64,000 nt of DNA from Chthoniobacteraceae bacterium (GTDB lineage: Bacteria > Verrucomicrobiota > Verrucomicrobiia > Chthoniobacterales > Chthoniobacteraceae). The stretch covers positions 1 to 64,000 of the forward strand of contig CANJNZ010000001.1 of NCBI GenBank assembly GCA_947476045.1. The letters run 5' to 3'. Shown here in pieces: positions 54,154 to 64,000 of this stretch; positions within the stretch are counted from its first letter, which is position 1; each line of letters begins with the position of its first letter. The notes below the pieces were generated by a model. The model saw only the letters and a list, made by a program, of their open reading frames with translations. It did not search any database and was not told the DNA's origin. A program made the position numbers and the translations under genes.

Positions 54154-55327
54154 GCCGATCCTCCTCGTCGTGGATGACGAGGAAGGTCCACGCGCTTCCC
54201 TCAAAGTCGTTTTCAAAAACGACTTTGAAGTCCTGCTCGCATCCAACGGCAAGGACGCGCTCAAGCTCGCTCGCGACCGAACGCCCGACGTCGCAATCCT
54301 CGATATCCTCATGCAAGGCATGTCCGGTGTGGATGTGTTGCGTGAATTGAAAGCCATTGATGAAGACATCGAGGTCATCATGCTCACAGCCTACGAGACG
54401 CTCGAAACTGCCCGTCAGGCTCTCCGTCACGGCGCACGCGAGTATCTCAACAAGCCCTTCGACATCCCCACCCTCCGCAGTGCTGCAAGCAAGGCCCTGG
54501 ACAAGCGCCGCGCTACGCAGGATCTCAAAACTGCACACGCACGACTGGAAGAGCTTCACAGAGAAATCGCAAAGCGCACCGATGCTGACGAAGTCGGCAA
54601 CGTGCTGCACGATCTCAACAACCCGCTCACCGTTATCAACGGGTTTGTCGAACTACTCGAACGTCAGGTCCAGACCGTAGCCAGTCTTGAAGGCGCCGAG
54701 CTGGAGAAAATGCGTGGCAATATTTCACGTGTCCACGGCCAGGTAGGGCGCTGTCTGGAAATCTCCCGCCGCTATCTCGGCGCGCGCCGCAAGGCAGATC
54801 CGGAAGAGCGGGCATCCGTCAATGAAGTGCTGATCGATTTACAGGAACTCCTCATCAAGCACCCGAGCGCAGAAGGGCACCAATTCACAATCAGCGAACT
54901 CGATGAGCCCGCCTACGCCGCCCTCCATAGCACTGATCTGCTACGCATCCTGCTCAATCTTACAATCAACGCCCTTCAAAGTGCTATATCACCGCACCGC
55001 GTCGAAGTCGTCGCCCAACTTGTGCCGCCAGAGTTCGATACCAGCGGCTTTCTCGACAACACAGAAGAACGCTTTGTAGGACGTGAAAATCTCGCAATAT
55101 CCAGCTCTATCATCGCAATCAGCGTATGCGACAATGGCCCGGGCATACCGCCGGAAGTGGTCGGTAAATTGTTCAACGAACAATTCACCACCAAGCCCGT
55201 CGGCAAAGGCACCGGCATCGGACTCGGCAGCGTAAAACAGCTCGTCATTCAATCTAAAGGCGCAGTGCGTCTCTCGACGAAAATCGGCCAAGGAACCACA
55301 TTCACCGTCTTTCTTCCGGCCCGCTAA
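54134..55327 (+). CDS. Response regulator-histidine kinase fusion (REC-HATPase)
   Basis: A protein of about 397 residues. The receiver (1-125) has VVDDEEG, Asp57 (AILDILMQG) and Lys107 (YLNKPFD), like NtrC-type receivers. The kinase part has an H-box VLHDLNNPLTVINGFV with His159, then an HATPase with DNGPGIPPEV and GTGIGLGSVKQL. No membrane segments. The start is uncertain: a GTG at 54134 lies 20 bases inside the fadL end and gives a natural receiver start; upstream ATGs (54056, 54017, 54008) would add residues translated from fadL in another frame. Confidence 0.82.
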   Translation: MPDTTSKPILLVVDDEEGPRASLKVVFKNDFEVLLASNGKDALKLARDRTPDVAILDILMQGMSGVDVLRELKAIDEDIEVIMLTAYETLETARQALRHGAREYLNKPFDIPTLRSAASKALDKRRATQDLKTAHARLEELHREIAKRTDADEVGNVLHDLNNPLTVINGFVELLERQVQTVASLEGAELEKMRGNISRVHGQVGRCLEISRRYLGARRKADPEERASVNEVLIDLQELLIKHPSAEGHQFTISELDEPAYAALHSTDLLRILLNLTINALQSAISPHRVEVVAQLVPPEFDTSGFLDNTEERFVGRENLAISSSIIAISVCDNGPGIPPEVVGKLFNEQFTTKPVGKGTGIGLGSVKQLVIQSKGAVRLSTKIGQGTTFTVFLPAR

Positions 55328-56286
55328 AACACCTGGGGCTCCCCCTCAGTCATCACTGCGATTTTTTCGCTCAGGCCCAAATGCTCGGCACAGACAAGTA
55401 ATCGCTGGAGCGGTTCGTCGAGTGGTTCGTGACTCAGCCGGAAAGTGCCATAGTGCATCGGCACCATCACTTTTGCGCCGAGATCCATGAACGCATGCAA
55501 AGCCTCCTCGGGGTTCATGTGCACATCGCGCCCGCTTGGCGGCTCGTAGGCCCCGATGGGCAACAGCGCGACATCAATGTCGAATCGTTTTCCGATTTCC
55601 TTGAACCCCGGAAAATACGCGGTATCGCCACAGTGATAAATGGTGCGTCCGCCACTCTGCACAATAAATCCACCAAACCCGCGATGCGTATCATGCAGCA
55701 CGCGCGCGCCCCAATGATGACAGGGCGTGAGCGACACGTTCAGCGGACCGTGGCGGTATGTTTCCCAATAACCCAATTCATGAACGCTGTGAAAACCGAG
55801 ATCGTGGACGAGATTCCCTACCTCAAATGGAACAACGATGGGCTGATTGCAGGCAACGCTGCGCAATGTGCGTCGGTCGAGATGATCGAAATGTGCGTGA
55901 GTCACGAGCACGAGATCGATCTCCGGCAGATGATCGAGCTTCACACCCGGATGCTTTAACCGCTTCACCACCTTCAGCCACTTGGCCCAGTTCGGATCGA
56001 TCAGGAGATTGTGATTTGGAAATTGAAGGAGAAATGATGCGTGTCCGATCCACGTCACACCAACCTGGCCACGACGAACATCGGGAAATTCCGGCACAAT
56101 CTCGCCACCTTTCCTTTTTTTAAAAAGCGAAGGCAGCCAGACGTTCGCAAGGTAGCTGCGCTTGCTCCATCCCTTTTTGGGCTTCAGCCCGACTTTGTGA
56201 GCACCAGCATCCGGGTGAGCATGATGACCATTTGCTGACTTGTTAATCCGGGCCTTCGGGGATTTTCGTGGCAAGATTTTAGGCAC
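55324..56286 (-). CDS. MBL-fold metallo-hydrolase (UlaG/NAPE-PLD type)
   Basis: A protein of about 320 residues. The metallo-beta-lactamase motif is VLVTHAHFDHLDRRTL (H-x-H-x-D-H), preceded by GVTWIGHASFLLQF, with later metal ligands in CHHWGARVLHD, HCGDTAYFPG and VPMHYGTF. This resembles NAPE-hydrolysing phospholipase D-like and L-ascorbate-6-phosphate lactonase-like proteins. No ATG lies near; GTG at 56286 (chosen) or TTG at 56322 are possible. The Lys/Pro-rich N-terminus (about 1-40) is unusual. The end overlaps the REC-kinase by four bases on the opposite strand. Confidence 0.85.
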   Translation of the reverse strand: MPKILPRKSPKARINKSANGHHAHPDAGAHKVGLKPKKGWSKRSYLANVWLPSLFKKRKGGEIVPEFPDVRRGQVGVTWIGHASFLLQFPNHNLLIDPNWAKWLKVVKRLKHPGVKLDHLPEIDLVLVTHAHFDHLDRRTLRSVACNQPIVVPFEVGNLVHDLGFHSVHELGYWETYRHGPLNVSLTPCHHWGARVLHDTHRGFGGFIVQSGGRTIYHCGDTAYFPGFKEIGKRFDIDVALLPIGAYEPPSGRDVHMNPEEALHAFMDLGAKVMVPMHYGTFRLSHEPLDEPLQRLLVCAEHLGLSEKIAVMTEGEPQVF

Positions 56287-56396
56287 AGCGTCTGAGCTTA
56301 GAGAACATGATGAGCGACGCAATTGTTTCGTTCATGGCATTGGTATGAAAAAACTGTTCCCATCACTCGGCGCTCAGTATGCGCAACACACAAGCC

Positions 56397-56933
56397 ATGT
56401 CCGCCAAAAACGAAATTCGCCGCGCAATGCGAGACCGATTGCCACTGCCTCCGGATCAGCGCGGAGCAAAAAGCGCACGCATCTGCGCAGCCATCACCGC
56501 GCTTCCGCAATGGCGCAGCGCCCGCACTGTGGCATTTTTCGCACCGCAGCAGCGGGAACCGGATGTAGAACTGCTATGGCAATACGCCATGGGTAAAGTC
56601 GTCTGCTATCCGCGAGTGGGGGCCGATGGTCTATCGCTCTACTCCGTCGAATCGCTCTACGAATTACAGCCGGGCCAATGGGGTCTGCTCGAACCCATCG
56701 CTGATCCGGCACGACTGGTCATCCCCGCCGATGTGGATCTCATTCTGGTCCCCGGCGTCGCATTTACTCGAACTGGTGCTCGGTGCGGTCGCGGCGGCGG
56801 ATACTACGATCGCCTGCTCGCCTCGTTGTCCCCACATACTTGCAAAGTCGGCGTTTGCTTCGATTTTCAAATCATAAATGAACTGCCGAATGAACCACAC
56901 GATATCGGCGTTGATTTCATAATCGCCGAGTAG
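56397..56933 (+). CDS. 5-formyltetrahydrofolate cyclo-ligase
   Basis: A 178-residue enzyme that converts 5-formyl-THF to 5,10-methenyl-THF using ATP. The family patterns are KNEIRRAMRDRL at the start, VAFFAPQQREPDVELL, PRVGADGLSLYSV, and the ATP/Mg loop LVPGVAFTRTGARCGRGGGY followed by YDRLLA. ATG 56397 is preferred to 56379. The ApaG gene is convergent, 10 bases after the stop. Full length. Confidence 0.92.
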   Translation: MSAKNEIRRAMRDRLPLPPDQRGAKSARICAAITALPQWRSARTVAFFAPQQREPDVELLWQYAMGKVVCYPRVGADGLSLYSVESLYELQPGQWGLLEPIADPARLVIPADVDLILVPGVAFTRTGARCGRGGGYYDRLLASLSPHTCKVGVCFDFQIINELPNEPHDIGVDFIIAE

Positions 56934-56943
56934 CCCGCCAGCC

Positions 56944-57330
56944 TCACTCCGCTTCGGGAGCCTTCATCTCGAAACGCGGGATGCGAACAAGCACCGGCTT
57001 CGCTTCATCTGTAAGCCCGATGAACGCACCCTCAGCAACGCTGTCGCACGCGATGACATGGTAGCTGTTGTAGGAAAAACTCTCGCCCGTGGTGAGACGC
57101 GGAAATTTTCCAACCACACCATCGCCCTCCACGACGATCTTGTCGCCTGTGGAATCCGTCACCACCCACTTGCGGCCTTTAATCGTCACCGTCTCATCCG
57201 AGTCGTTGTGGATGGTGATGAAATAGACAAACGGGAACGGCTTATCCGCCGGAGCCTCAAGGTGCGGCATGTAGGAAACGCGATCCACCGTGGCGCGGAG
57301 ACCTTCGAGTTCGGCAATTGTGGCGTGCAT
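56944..57330 (-). CDS. apaG: ApaG domain protein
   Basis: A 128-residue single ApaG domain protein (family length about 125). The ATG at 57330 gives HATIAELEGLRATVDRVSYM, then PFVYFITIHNDSDETVTIKG, WVVTDSTGDKIVVEGDGVVG, and FPRLTTGESFSYNSYHVI. The fibronectin-like fold binds pyrophosphate-like ligands and is a partner of ApaH in other bacteria; role here unknown. It is divergent from thiD. Confidence 0.9.
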   Translation of the reverse strand: MHATIAELEGLRATVDRVSYMPHLEAPADKPFPFVYFITIHNDSDETVTIKGRKWVVTDSTGDKIVVEGDGVVGKFPRLTTGESFSYNSYHVIACDSVAEGAFIGLTDEAKPVLVRIPRFEMKAPEAE

Positions 57331-57436
57331 CTGGAAACAAGCTACCGGCTTCCATGCGGCGGTGGCAAGTTGCAGGAGTAAAATCGCTGCGCGCATTGCG
57401 CTTGGTTCGCCGCTCAGAATTCGTCATTCGTCTCCG

Positions 57437-58237
57437 ATGCTTCCAGTCATCCTTACCATCGCCGGCTCCGACAACAGCGCAGGCGCAGGCGCGCAGGCCG
57501 ATCTGAAAACTATCAGCGCGCTCGGCGCCTACGGAGTCACCGCGATCACGTGTGTGGTTGCTGAGGTGCCGGGCAAGGTGAGCGCTATTCATCCCATCCC
57601 GGCAGAGATCATAGCCGAGCAAGTGCGGCTGATCTTCGGCGCATTCCCAGTCGCTGCCATAAAGACGGGGATGCTCCATTCCTCTGCAATCATTGAGAGT
57701 GTCACCGCTGTGTTGGATGAGTGTGATGCGCGAAAGACTCCCCTTGTCGTGGATCCCGTGATGGTCGCCACGAGCGGCGATGCGCTGCTCCTCGCGGACG
57801 CTGTTGCTCTTTATCGCGAAAATATTTTCCCGCGCGCCACACTGGTCACGCCGAATCTCGATGAAGTGCGTGTGCTCACCGGAAAATTCGTCACCAGCGT
57901 TGCAGAGATGCGCGAAGCCGGTCGCGAACTTGCCGCTGAACATCGCTGCGCATTTCTCATCAAGGGCGGGCATCTTCGCGAGTCGGTGTCCACCGATCTC
58001 CTTGTCACGCCTGAAGGTGAAATTGTGGAGTTCACAGCGCCATTTATCCCCGGAGTGAGCACGCACGGCACTGGCTGCACGTTGAGCGCAGCGGTTACCA
58101 CCGGTCTCGGTCGCGGACTCGGACTGCGCGAGGCTGTGGGCGAGGCGAAGCAATATGTCCACCGTGCCATCGCGGCCTCGTTACGCTGGGAGAAAGATGG
58201 ACACGCCACCAATGCACTGCATCACTTCGCACGCTGA
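57437..58237 (+). CDS. thiD: Hydroxymethylpyrimidine kinase ThiD
   Basis: A 266-residue ribokinase-fold kinase of thiamine synthesis that phosphorylates HMP and HMP-phosphate. The N-terminal VILTIAGSDNSAGAGAQADL is diagnostic, followed by KTGMLHS, VVDPVMVATSGDALL, VTPNLDEVRVLTG, FLIKGGHL and THGTGCTLSAA with the catalytic Asp/Gly loop in GTGC. The ATG at 57437 follows a short AATTCGTCATTCG repeat block that separates it from apaG. fdhD begins 2 bases after the stop. Confidence 0.95.
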   Translation: MLPVILTIAGSDNSAGAGAQADLKTISALGAYGVTAITCVVAEVPGKVSAIHPIPAEIIAEQVRLIFGAFPVAAIKTGMLHSSAIIESVTAVLDECDARKTPLVVDPVMVATSGDALLLADAVALYRENIFPRATLVTPNLDEVRVLTGKFVTSVAEMREAGRELAAEHRCAFLIKGGHLRESVSTDLLVTPEGEIVEFTAPFIPGVSTHGTGCTLSAAVTTGLGRGLGLREAVGEAKQYVHRAIAASLRWEKDGHATNALHHFAR

Positions 58238-58239
58238 AA

Positions 58240-59052
58240 ATGACGCGCACTCTCACCATCCAGCGCTACGAAGACGGCGAACCGCACGGCGCACGTGCGG
58301 ATGACGTGGCGATGGAGGAACCGTTGGAGATTCGCGTTGAGGGCGAACCGCTCGTAGTCGCGATGCGCACCCCGGGGCGGGATCGCGAACTGGCGGCGGG
58401 CTGGTTGTTGAGCGAGGGTATCGTGCGCAGCGCGGAGGAAATCGCGGATATCGTCGAGAGACCGGGCGAGGATACACGGGCGGCGATGGTGGATGTAATG
58501 TTGCGCGATGCGTCGCGTTTCGTGGCGGTAAAGCACCGGCGCAACGTGGTGACGAATTCAAGCTGTGGGCTGTGCGGCGCGGCGACGGTCGCGCAGGTGA
58601 TCCGGGATTTTCCCAAAATCGAAAACGCATTTCTGATAAATGCGAAACTCCTTTTGGAACTACCCGCGCGTCTTGCGGAAAATCAGCCAGTTTTTCAGCG
58701 CACGGGAGGGCTGCACGCCTGTGCGCTCTTCCATGGCGATGGCACGCTCGTCGCACTGCGCGAGGATGTGGGCCGTCACAATGCGCTCGATAAACTGCTG
58801 GGCTGGGCACTACTCGAAGGACGGCTGCCTCTTGCAAACTACCTTCTCCTTCTCAGTGGGCGCGTGTCATTCGAGATGATGCAAAAGGCGCTCGCGGCGG
58901 GTATCCCGTTTGTTGCCGCGATTGGGGCACCATCCTCACTCGCCGTGGAACTGGCTCGCGACAGCGGCCAGACACTCGCGGCCTTTTTGCGCGGGAGAAA
59001 TTTCAACGTATACACTGGGGGAAAAAGAATTCGCGGGGCAGGTGCAGTTTGA
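58240..59052 (+). CDS. fdhD: FdhD, formate dehydrogenase accessory sulfurtransferase
   Basis: A 270-residue protein. The CxxC pair Cys109 and Cys112 in TNSSCGLCGAA is the site where sulfur from IscS is carried to the molybdenum cofactor of formate dehydrogenase. Other patterns are LAAGWLLSEGIVRS, GGLHACALFH, EDVGRHNALDKLLG and GRVSFEMMQKAL. No formate dehydrogenase or molybdenum cofactor genes are in the window. It follows thiD by 2 bases, so it is co-transcribed with it. Confidence 0.95.
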   Translation: MTRTLTIQRYEDGEPHGARADDVAMEEPLEIRVEGEPLVVAMRTPGRDRELAAGWLLSEGIVRSAEEIADIVERPGEDTRAAMVDVMLRDASRFVAVKHRRNVVTNSSCGLCGAATVAQVIRDFPKIENAFLINAKLLLELPARLAENQPVFQRTGGLHACALFHGDGTLVALREDVGRHNALDKLLGWALLEGRLPLANYLLLLSGRVSFEMMQKALAAGIPFVAAIGAPSSLAVELARDSGQTLAAFLRGRNFNVYTGGKRIRGAGAV

Positions 59053-59150
59053 TTAGCCCAACCATTTTGCACCCGACCCCGCAAATATGAAAAACTTCAC
59101 GGAGCGGACAGACTTTGACAGCCCGACGAAGCCCGCCCGCCCCGCAAAAA

Positions 59151-59573
59151 TTATGCGATAGCAAGTCGCTCTTCGGTAAGCTTGATGACGCGTCCCTCAG
59201 GGTCGCGGAAATTGGTAAAAGGTCCGACCGATGTGACGATGATGCCGCGGCGGCGGAGTTCACCGAGCACGGCGTCCTGATTTTTCAAAGCGAGATGGAG
59301 GTGAAAGTAACTGACCAATTCACCGTGTTCCGTGGCGCGCAAGCAGAGCGGCATCCCAGCGAGTTCCAGTTCGCAAGCGCGATCCTGTTTTTCAGTGATC
59401 ACATGGGCGTTGAGTATGTCCACATAGAAGTCTCGGACCTCACGGTAGTGCTGGGTGAAGATGGTGAGCGCGTAGCACTTGGGTTGAGAGATAACAGGAC
59501 TGGCGTAGGCGACATCCTGTTCCCCGTCTGTATCTGAGACCATGCGTGTGAGACTTATCATGGGCACTGACAT
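59151..59573 (-). CDS. VOC (glyoxalase-like) family protein
   Basis: A 140-residue protein with one VOC domain (about 32-138): HYREVRDFYVDILNAHVI, FHLHLALKNQDAVLGELRRR, and the closing FRDPEGRVIKL. His/Glu metal ligands occur in the expected places (YFHLHL). The first 30 residues form a short extension. The ATG at 59573 was used; the AT-rich block at about 59596-59630 just upstream may hold its promoter. The reaction is unknown. Confidence 0.8.
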   Translation of the reverse strand: MSVPMISLTRMVSDTDGEQDVAYASPVISQPKCYALTIFTQHYREVRDFYVDILNAHVITEKQDRACELELAGMPLCLRATEHGELVSYFHLHLALKNQDAVLGELRRRGIIVTSVGPFTNFRDPEGRVIKLTEERLAIA

Positions 59574-59654
59574 AGCGGGCAGCGTGCCAGATTTATAATT
59601 TCCATATTTTATATAGAAATTTATACCTGCTTCAGAGAGAGGATTTGCCGCTCT

Positions 59655-61046
59655 TTAGCTCAGTATGTCACGAATCACGTGCCCGTGGACGTCGGTGAGG
59701 CGCATATCGCGCCCGCCGTAGCGATAGGTGAGACGCTCGTGGTCGAAACCGAGGAGATGCAGCACGGTGGCGTAAAAATCGTAGATATTCGCGACGTTCT
59801 CGACGGCGTAATAGCCGAGGTCGTCCGTCGCACCGTAGGCTGTTCCCCCGCGCACTCCACCGCCAGCCATCCACACGGAAAATCCCGTCGGATTATGGTC
59901 ACGCCCGTCGCCGCCTTGCGAAAACGGCGTGCGGCCAAACTCGCCCGCCCACAGCACGAGTGTGCTCTCCCAAAGTCCGCGCGCTTTCAAATCAAGGAGC
60001 AGCCCGGCCAGCGGCTGATCCACCTGATGTGCCATTGCAGCGTGGCCTTTCTCAATCGCGCCGTGTTGATCCCATGGATTCGGCGCACCGCCCGCGCCTA
60101 TGCCGGCAGTCAGGCAGCTCAGCTCCACAAAACGCACACCGCGCTCGATGAGCCGCCGCGCGACCAGACACTGACGCGCATAGGCAGCGGTGAGCTTGTC
60201 CGGCGAATCGAAGCCGTAGAGTTTTTTGGTGGCGTCGGTTTCGCCGCGCAGGTCGGTGAGTTCCGGCACAGCGGCCTGCATCCGGTAGGCGGTTTCGTAA
60301 TTGCGAATCGCAGCCTCCACCTGCGCATCGCCCGTGGATTGTGCGAAAGGCGCATCCATTTCGCCGATGAAAGCGAGACGGCGACGCTGGAGTTCATCGG
60401 CCTCGCGCGGGCGGATGTTTGGCATGGCATCATTGCCTTCGAGATTCAGGATGCTCGCCTGATGTTGCGCCGGTAGATACCCGCTGCCGAAAAGACTGAC
60501 CCCACCGTGCGGCGCGACAGCCCCGCCGCTTTGCAGCACGACAAACCCGGGGAGATTTTGATTCAGCGAGCCGAGTCCGTAATTCACCCACGCACCGGCG
60601 CTCGGGTGCCCCATGAACGGAAAGCCGGTGTGAAAAGCGTAATTCCCCTGCGCGTGCTCATTCGCCTTCGTCGTCATCGAGCGGATGATCGCGAGGTCGT
60701 CAACCATCTCCGCGAGACGCGGAAAAAGATCCGTGCAAACGATGCCGCTCTGCCCGCGTGGCTTCGCAGTCCACGGAGAACGCATGATGTTGCCTGGAAG
60801 GTTAAACATCGTCGGGCGCACCGGCACGGGCATCGGCTGGCCGTGTCGTTTCGCCAGTTCGGGCTTCGGATCCCACGAGTCCACATGCGAAACGCCGCCG
60901 CTCATGTAGGCGAAAATCACCTGCTTCACCTTCGGCGCGAAGTGCGCGGCAGCGGATGCTTTCTCCGCAAGAAGCCCGGCGAGCGCGACGGAACCAAAGC
61001 CGAGCGAGCATCGGCGGAGCATTTCGCGGCGGGAGAATGTGGTCAT
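59655..61046 (-). CDS. DUF1501 family protein (Tat-like signal)
   Basis: A 463-residue protein of the DUF1501/sulfatase-like group common in Planctomycetes and Verrucomicrobia. The start [20 protein letters not shown] resembles a Tat or lipoprotein signal. Body motifs are [36 protein letters not shown], and [16 protein letters not shown], which includes conserved metal-binding-like residues of the alkaline-phosphatase fold. The function is unestablished; it is always near DUF1549/DUF1553 genes, here 25 bases downstream of one. Confidence 0.92.
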   Translation of the reverse strand: MTTFSRREMLRRCSLGFGSVALAGLLAEKASAAAHFAPKVKQVIFAYMSGGVSHVDSWDPKPELAKRHGQPMPVPVRPTMFNLPGNIMRSPWTAKPRGQSGIVCTDLFPRLAEMVDDLAIIRSMTTKANEHAQGNYAFHTGFPFMGHPSAGAWVNYGLGSLNQNLPGFVVLQSGGAVAPHGGVSLFGSGYLPAQHQASILNLEGNDAMPNIRPREADELQRRRLAFIGEMDAPFAQSTGDAQVEAAIRNYETAYRMQAAVPELTDLRGETDATKKLYGFDSPDKLTAAYARQCLVARRLIERGVRFVELSCLTAGIGAGGAPNPWDQHGAIEKGHAAMAHQVDQPLAGLLLDLKARGLWESTLVLWAGEFGRTPFSQGGDGRDHNPTGFSVWMAGGGVRGGTAYGATDDLGYYAVENVANIYDFYATVLHLLGFDHERLTYRYGGRDMRLTDVHGHVIRDILS

Positions 61047-61071
61047 TTTTTCTATGGTGAAACTATGGGAC

Positions 61072-64000
61072 TCATCGCAGGTAGATGAATTCTTTCAAGT
61101 TGAACAGCGACTGCGCGACATCGCGCCATGCAATCGGCGACGCACCGAGATCGGCGCGGAAGCGGCGGGCAGCAGCGAGTTCGGTATCGCCGGGCGGACG
61201 GCAGAAAGCGGATACAAACATCGAGTTCAAACGCGCATCCTCGTCAGCCACCTTGCCGCCCTGCGCCGCCCATTGCTCCGCGCATTTGATGACGAACGGA
61301 TCGTTTAAAAGCATGAGCGACTGCGCCGGGACATTCGTCGCATCGCGGCGTCCCAGTGTGCTGAACGGAACGGGCGCGTCAAACGCTGTGAGAAACGGAT
61401 TCAGTGAAGTGCGACGGACGGCGAGATAAATACTGCGGCGCTGCTGCGGTTTGTCCGATGGGAGCGACGGGCCAAACATCTTCAGGTCGAGCTGGCCCGA
61501 CAGCGCGAGCATCGTGTCGCGGATTGGCTCGGCCTCCAGCCGCCGCACGCGGAAATGGGAAAGCAACGCATCGCCCGGATCGCGCTCACGAGCCTTTGCG
61601 GAGGACTCACTCGCGATGGCAAAGGCGTGCGACGTGACAAGCGTGCGCAGCGTTTTTTTCAACGACCAGCCATCGGCGATGAAGCGCGTGGCCAGATGGT
61701 CGAGCAGTTCGGGATGCGTGGGCAGCTCACCCATTTTTCCGAAATTATCCGGCGTCGGCACGATTCCGCGACCGAAGACATGGAGCCAGATTCGGTTCAC
61801 CATCACGCGAGCGGTGAGTGGATTCTTCGGACTGGCGATGGCGTTTGCGAGTTGGAGTCGCCCGGATTGATGTTTTGCAATTTCCGCCGGTTGTGTGCTC
61901 AGAGCGGCGAGGTAGCCGCGCGGGACTGGATCGGTCGGCTTGTTCTGATCCCCACGAGTCAGCAGCGGAGCGTCGTAGCAGTCAGCATCGAAAACACCCG
62001 ATGCCCGCTGCGGGACTGGTGCGGCGGCTTCGAGGCGGCGAAATTCCGCGAGGAGTGCGCGCGACTTATCGTCCGCTGGCGCAGTGGGGAGCAATTTCTT
62101 GCGCACGAAAACATCGAGCAACGCGCGCTGCGGTTCGGTGATTTTCCCACCGCGCCACGCGGTGATCGCGGCGGTGAACATATCGCGAACGCGTTCTGCA
62201 TCATCACTATTGCCGCCGAGCAGCGCGGCAAAATCCACAACCGTTTCCGGCGGCGTGCCGCCATCGTGCGCGACGATGCGATCCACGAAAAACCAACTTT
62301 GCACATCGCGCTTTTCTCGACGGGTGAGATCCTCGGCGCAGGCGAATTCGACATAGGCCATCGAGCCTTTGCGGTATTTCACATCAATTCTGATCCACTT
62401 CGGATCTGCGGCGTTTAACTCAGTGCGAGGAAAGATTGGGTTCGTGCCAATCGGGTAACCGTCCACAATGAGGCGGCACCAAGCAGCGTGCCCGGCGGCG
62501 TGGATGCTGATGTAGTCCGTCGTGACCTTGAACCGCTCGGTCGTCGCGATCCCCCCGAACTTGCGCGTCAGCATCCCGCTCCCCGCACCCTCCGCACGCA
62601 GGCCGTCGAGGATCACATCGCCCGCTGGTTCGATGGTGAAATCACCGGCTGCCACGCTGCCAATACCCGGCCCGTTGAAAAATTTTGGCGTCAGTGTTGG
62701 TGCGGCGGCTTCGGACGCGGCTTTTTTTCCAGACGCAGTGATCTCGGCAAGTGCGTTTTTCCACGCGTTCTCGGTGTTTGCTCCCAGCGCAAGAAGTTGC
62801 TGGCTGATGCTGGCCAATTGCACGCCGAGCGCTGTGGCCTCGTTCCTCTCGGCTTCCGTCCATGCGATGTCCGGCCGTTTGTCATTCGGTCCAAAGAAAT
62901 CCGGCCCTGCGCGGAACGATGCGGCTATTTCTCCCGCATTGAGCGCGCGGTCGTAGAGCCGTGCTTCGTCCACTTCGCCACGAAGGTGCCCATTCACTTT
63001 GCCGAGCAGGTGGCGCAGGCCGAAGAGCAGATGCGAGTCGGCTGGCAACTTGCCCGGCGGGTTTGCTGGCCTCCACGATTTCCCGTAGGGCTGGCCGTTG
63101 CGAAAAACGGTGATGGTGCCATCTGCTGCGTAGGTGATGGCGACGTGGACAAAGCCGTCCGTAGTCTGCTCATCGGGCGCTTCAAGAACGCGGCCGCGCG
63201 CGAGTCCCTCGCTTCCAGCCAGCCAGCGACGCGGTGTAGTCTCTGCAAAAACAATCGAATCAAACACAACACCACCGCTGTCTTCGAGAGTGAGAACTCC
63301 ACCGCCACGCTGGTCGAGCGCCGCGAGTTTCACCCATGCCTCCAGCGTTTTTTCGGAGAGCACGCGGCCCACGGGTAACGTGCGCGCATAGCCTTTGCCG
63401 TTGAGGATGAGCCTGCCATCACGCACCACAGCATCGCCTTCGAGTTGGGCGTTGATGCCGCCAATGTCATCCAGAGTGACTTTTTTTGCGCCGCTTACGC
63501 TGTCGAAACCCCATCGCGCGATGGGAAGTGGCGGCGCGTCTGCACTGGTTTTTTTGATACCCTTCGCAGCATACGCGCGGTCCAGCACAGCAGCGCGGAG
63601 TGCGTCGCGTTTTGCAGAAACAGCATCGCGCTCCTTTTCGAGTCTGGCTTTTTCCGCTTCGCGATTGCGAGGGCCTGCCAGATGCGCTGGAATCTTCGCA
63701 GCCTCCGCAAGCCATGCTTCGGCAACAGCGGCTTTCACCTTCGCTTTCGCGGCGGCGAGCGCGGCGAGGGACGCGTCCAATTTCTCCGGAAGATCAATCG
63801 TGCGCATCGCGGGCCGGCTGCTTTCCATGACACCCGCGAGCGCCGTGTAGTCGCGCTGGGAAATGGCGTCGAATTTGTGGTCGTGGCAACGCGCGCAAGA
63901 GACGGTGAGGCCCTGAAATGCCTTGGTGAGAACGTCTATTTGCGAGTCCACGGTCTTCACCTGCTCGTCGCGTGTGTCCACGGGCTGGAAGCCGTGCTCG
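61072..64000 (-). CDS. PSD1/DUF1549-DUF1553 domain protein with LamG domain, N-terminus outside the window
   Basis: At least 975 residues; the frame is open to the last base, so the start lies beyond 64000. It begins within the DUF1549 part with a heme-like motif C-A-R-C-H ([15 protein letters not shown]), then a coiled coil, a LamG-type sugar-binding domain (about residues 160-345, e.g. [16 protein letters not shown] and [17 protein letters not shown]), and a C-terminal DUF1553 domain with [20 protein letters not shown] and [15 protein letters not shown]. Secreted proteins of this type are thought to act in polysaccharide use. Operon with the DUF1501 gene. Confidence 0.92.
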   Translation of the reverse strand, partial: EHGFQPVDTRDEQVKTVDSQIDVLTKAFQGLTVSCARCHDHKFDAISQRDYTALAGVMESSRPAMRTIDLPEKLDASLAALAAAKAKVKAAVAEAWLAEAAKIPAHLAGPRNREAEKARLEKERDAVSAKRDALRAAVLDRAYAAKGIKKTSADAPPLPIARWGFDSVSGAKKVTLDDIGGINAQLEGDAVVRDGRLILNGKGYARTLPVGRVLSEKTLEAWVKLAALDQRGGGVLTLEDSGGVVFDSIVFAETTPRRWLAGSEGLARGRVLEAPDEQTTDGFVHVAITYAADGTITVFRNGQPYGKSWRPANPPGKLPADSHLLFGLRHLLGKVNGHLRGEVDEARLYDRALNAGEIAASFRAGPDFFGPNDKRPDIAWTEAERNEATALGVQLASISQQLLALGANTENAWKNALAEITASGKKAASEAAAPTLTPKFFNGPGIGSVAAGDFTIEPAGDVILDGLRAEGAGSGMLTRKFGGIATTERFKVTTDYISIHAAGHAAWCRLIVDGYPIGTNPIFPRTELNAADPKWIRIDVKYRKGSMAYVEFACAEDLTRREKRDVQSWFFVDRIVAHDGGTPPETVVDFAALLGGNSDDAERVRDMFTAAITAWRGGKITEPQRALLDVFVRKKLLPTAPADDKSRALLAEFRRLEAAAPVPQRASGVFDADCYDAPLLTRGDQNKPTDPVPRGYLAALSTQPAEIAKHQSGRLQLANAIASPKNPLTARVMVNRIWLHVFGRGIVPTPDNFGKMGELPTHPELLDHLATRFIADGWSLKKTLRTLVTSHAFAIASESSAKARERDPGDALLSHFRVRRLEAEPIRDTMLALSGQLDLKMFGPSLPSDKPQQRRSIYLAVRRTSLNPFLTAFDAPVPFSTLGRRDATNVPAQSLMLLNDPFVIKCAEQWAAQGGKVADEDARLNSMFVSAFCRPPGDTELAAARRFRADLGASPIAWRDVAQSLFNLKEFIYLR

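Noticed and set aside
56287-56396. 6S RNA beside the 5-FTHF cyclo-ligase gene, as in some proteobacteria
   Set aside because: The spacer is short and I saw no large bulged hairpin typical of 6S RNA; a covariance search would be needed.
1-64000. CRISPR array, tRNA or rRNA genes
   Set aside because: No regularly spaced repeats and no T-loop or rRNA-like sequence were noticed; a tRNA scan was not possible.

Overview
The window looks like chromosomal DNA of a moderately high-GC Gram-negative bacterium, most likely a member of the Verrucomicrobiota (possibly the Spartobacteria/Chthoniobacter side; this is inference from gene content, not from a marker-gene tree). Pointers are: secreted sulfatases; a DUF1549/DUF1553 (PSD1) plus DUF1501 pair; PEP-CTERM proteins; a TIGR02597-type exported protein; a cupredoxin-PA14 protein next to a beta-propeller protein; and outer-membrane proteins (secretin, FadL, OprB).

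Layout. 0-3 kb: an accessory edge with a degraded REP-associated transposase, a hicBA toxin-antitoxin pair, sufT and a histidine phosphatase. 3-15 kb: two related sensor-kinase/receiver sets with an unusual HNVGN phosphoacceptor box flank gspD-gspE of a type II secretion system; the second set is preceded by a YfiR-like periplasmic protein. 15-21 kb: a membrane protein, a foldback repeat, and a minus-strand operon (cupredoxin-PA14, beta-propeller, sulfatase). 21.4-26.1 kb: a wrecked type I restriction-modification region. An hsdM fragment and an hsdR fragment, both on the minus strand, bracket a DUF3050 gene, a frameshifted OprB porin and a penicillin V acylase-like gene; a broken PIN toxin with antitoxin remnant follows. 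26-32 kb: GH16 glycosidase, Kir-type channel, acetyl-CoA synthetase, GNAT, DUF2167 and an M50 protease. 32.5-36.4 kb: TIGR02597 protein and a tandem pair of PEP-CTERM proteins. 36.5-39.4 kb: gspF, an exported unknown and gspG. 39.5-45.3 kb: KTSC protein, a large ABCG-like transporter with extra N-terminal domains, and a second sulfatase. 45.5-52.7 kb: rpoA-rplQ, an NtrB-like kinase, sufS-sufU, and an OmpR/HK pair. 52.8-59.6 kb: FadL, a REC-kinase, a metallo-hydrolase, 5-FTHF cyclo-ligase, ApaG, ThiD, FdhD and a VOC protein. 59.6-64 kb: a DUF1501 gene and a PSD1 gene that runs off the window.

Together the genes suggest an aerobic, surface-active heterotroph that degrades sulfated or complex polysaccharides (sulfatases, GH16, porin, type II secretion) and carries many membrane-linked two-component sensors. 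The most interesting stretch is the cassette inside the dead restriction-modification locus; the HNVGN kinase sets next to the secretion genes come second. No tRNA, rRNA or CRISPR array was seen.
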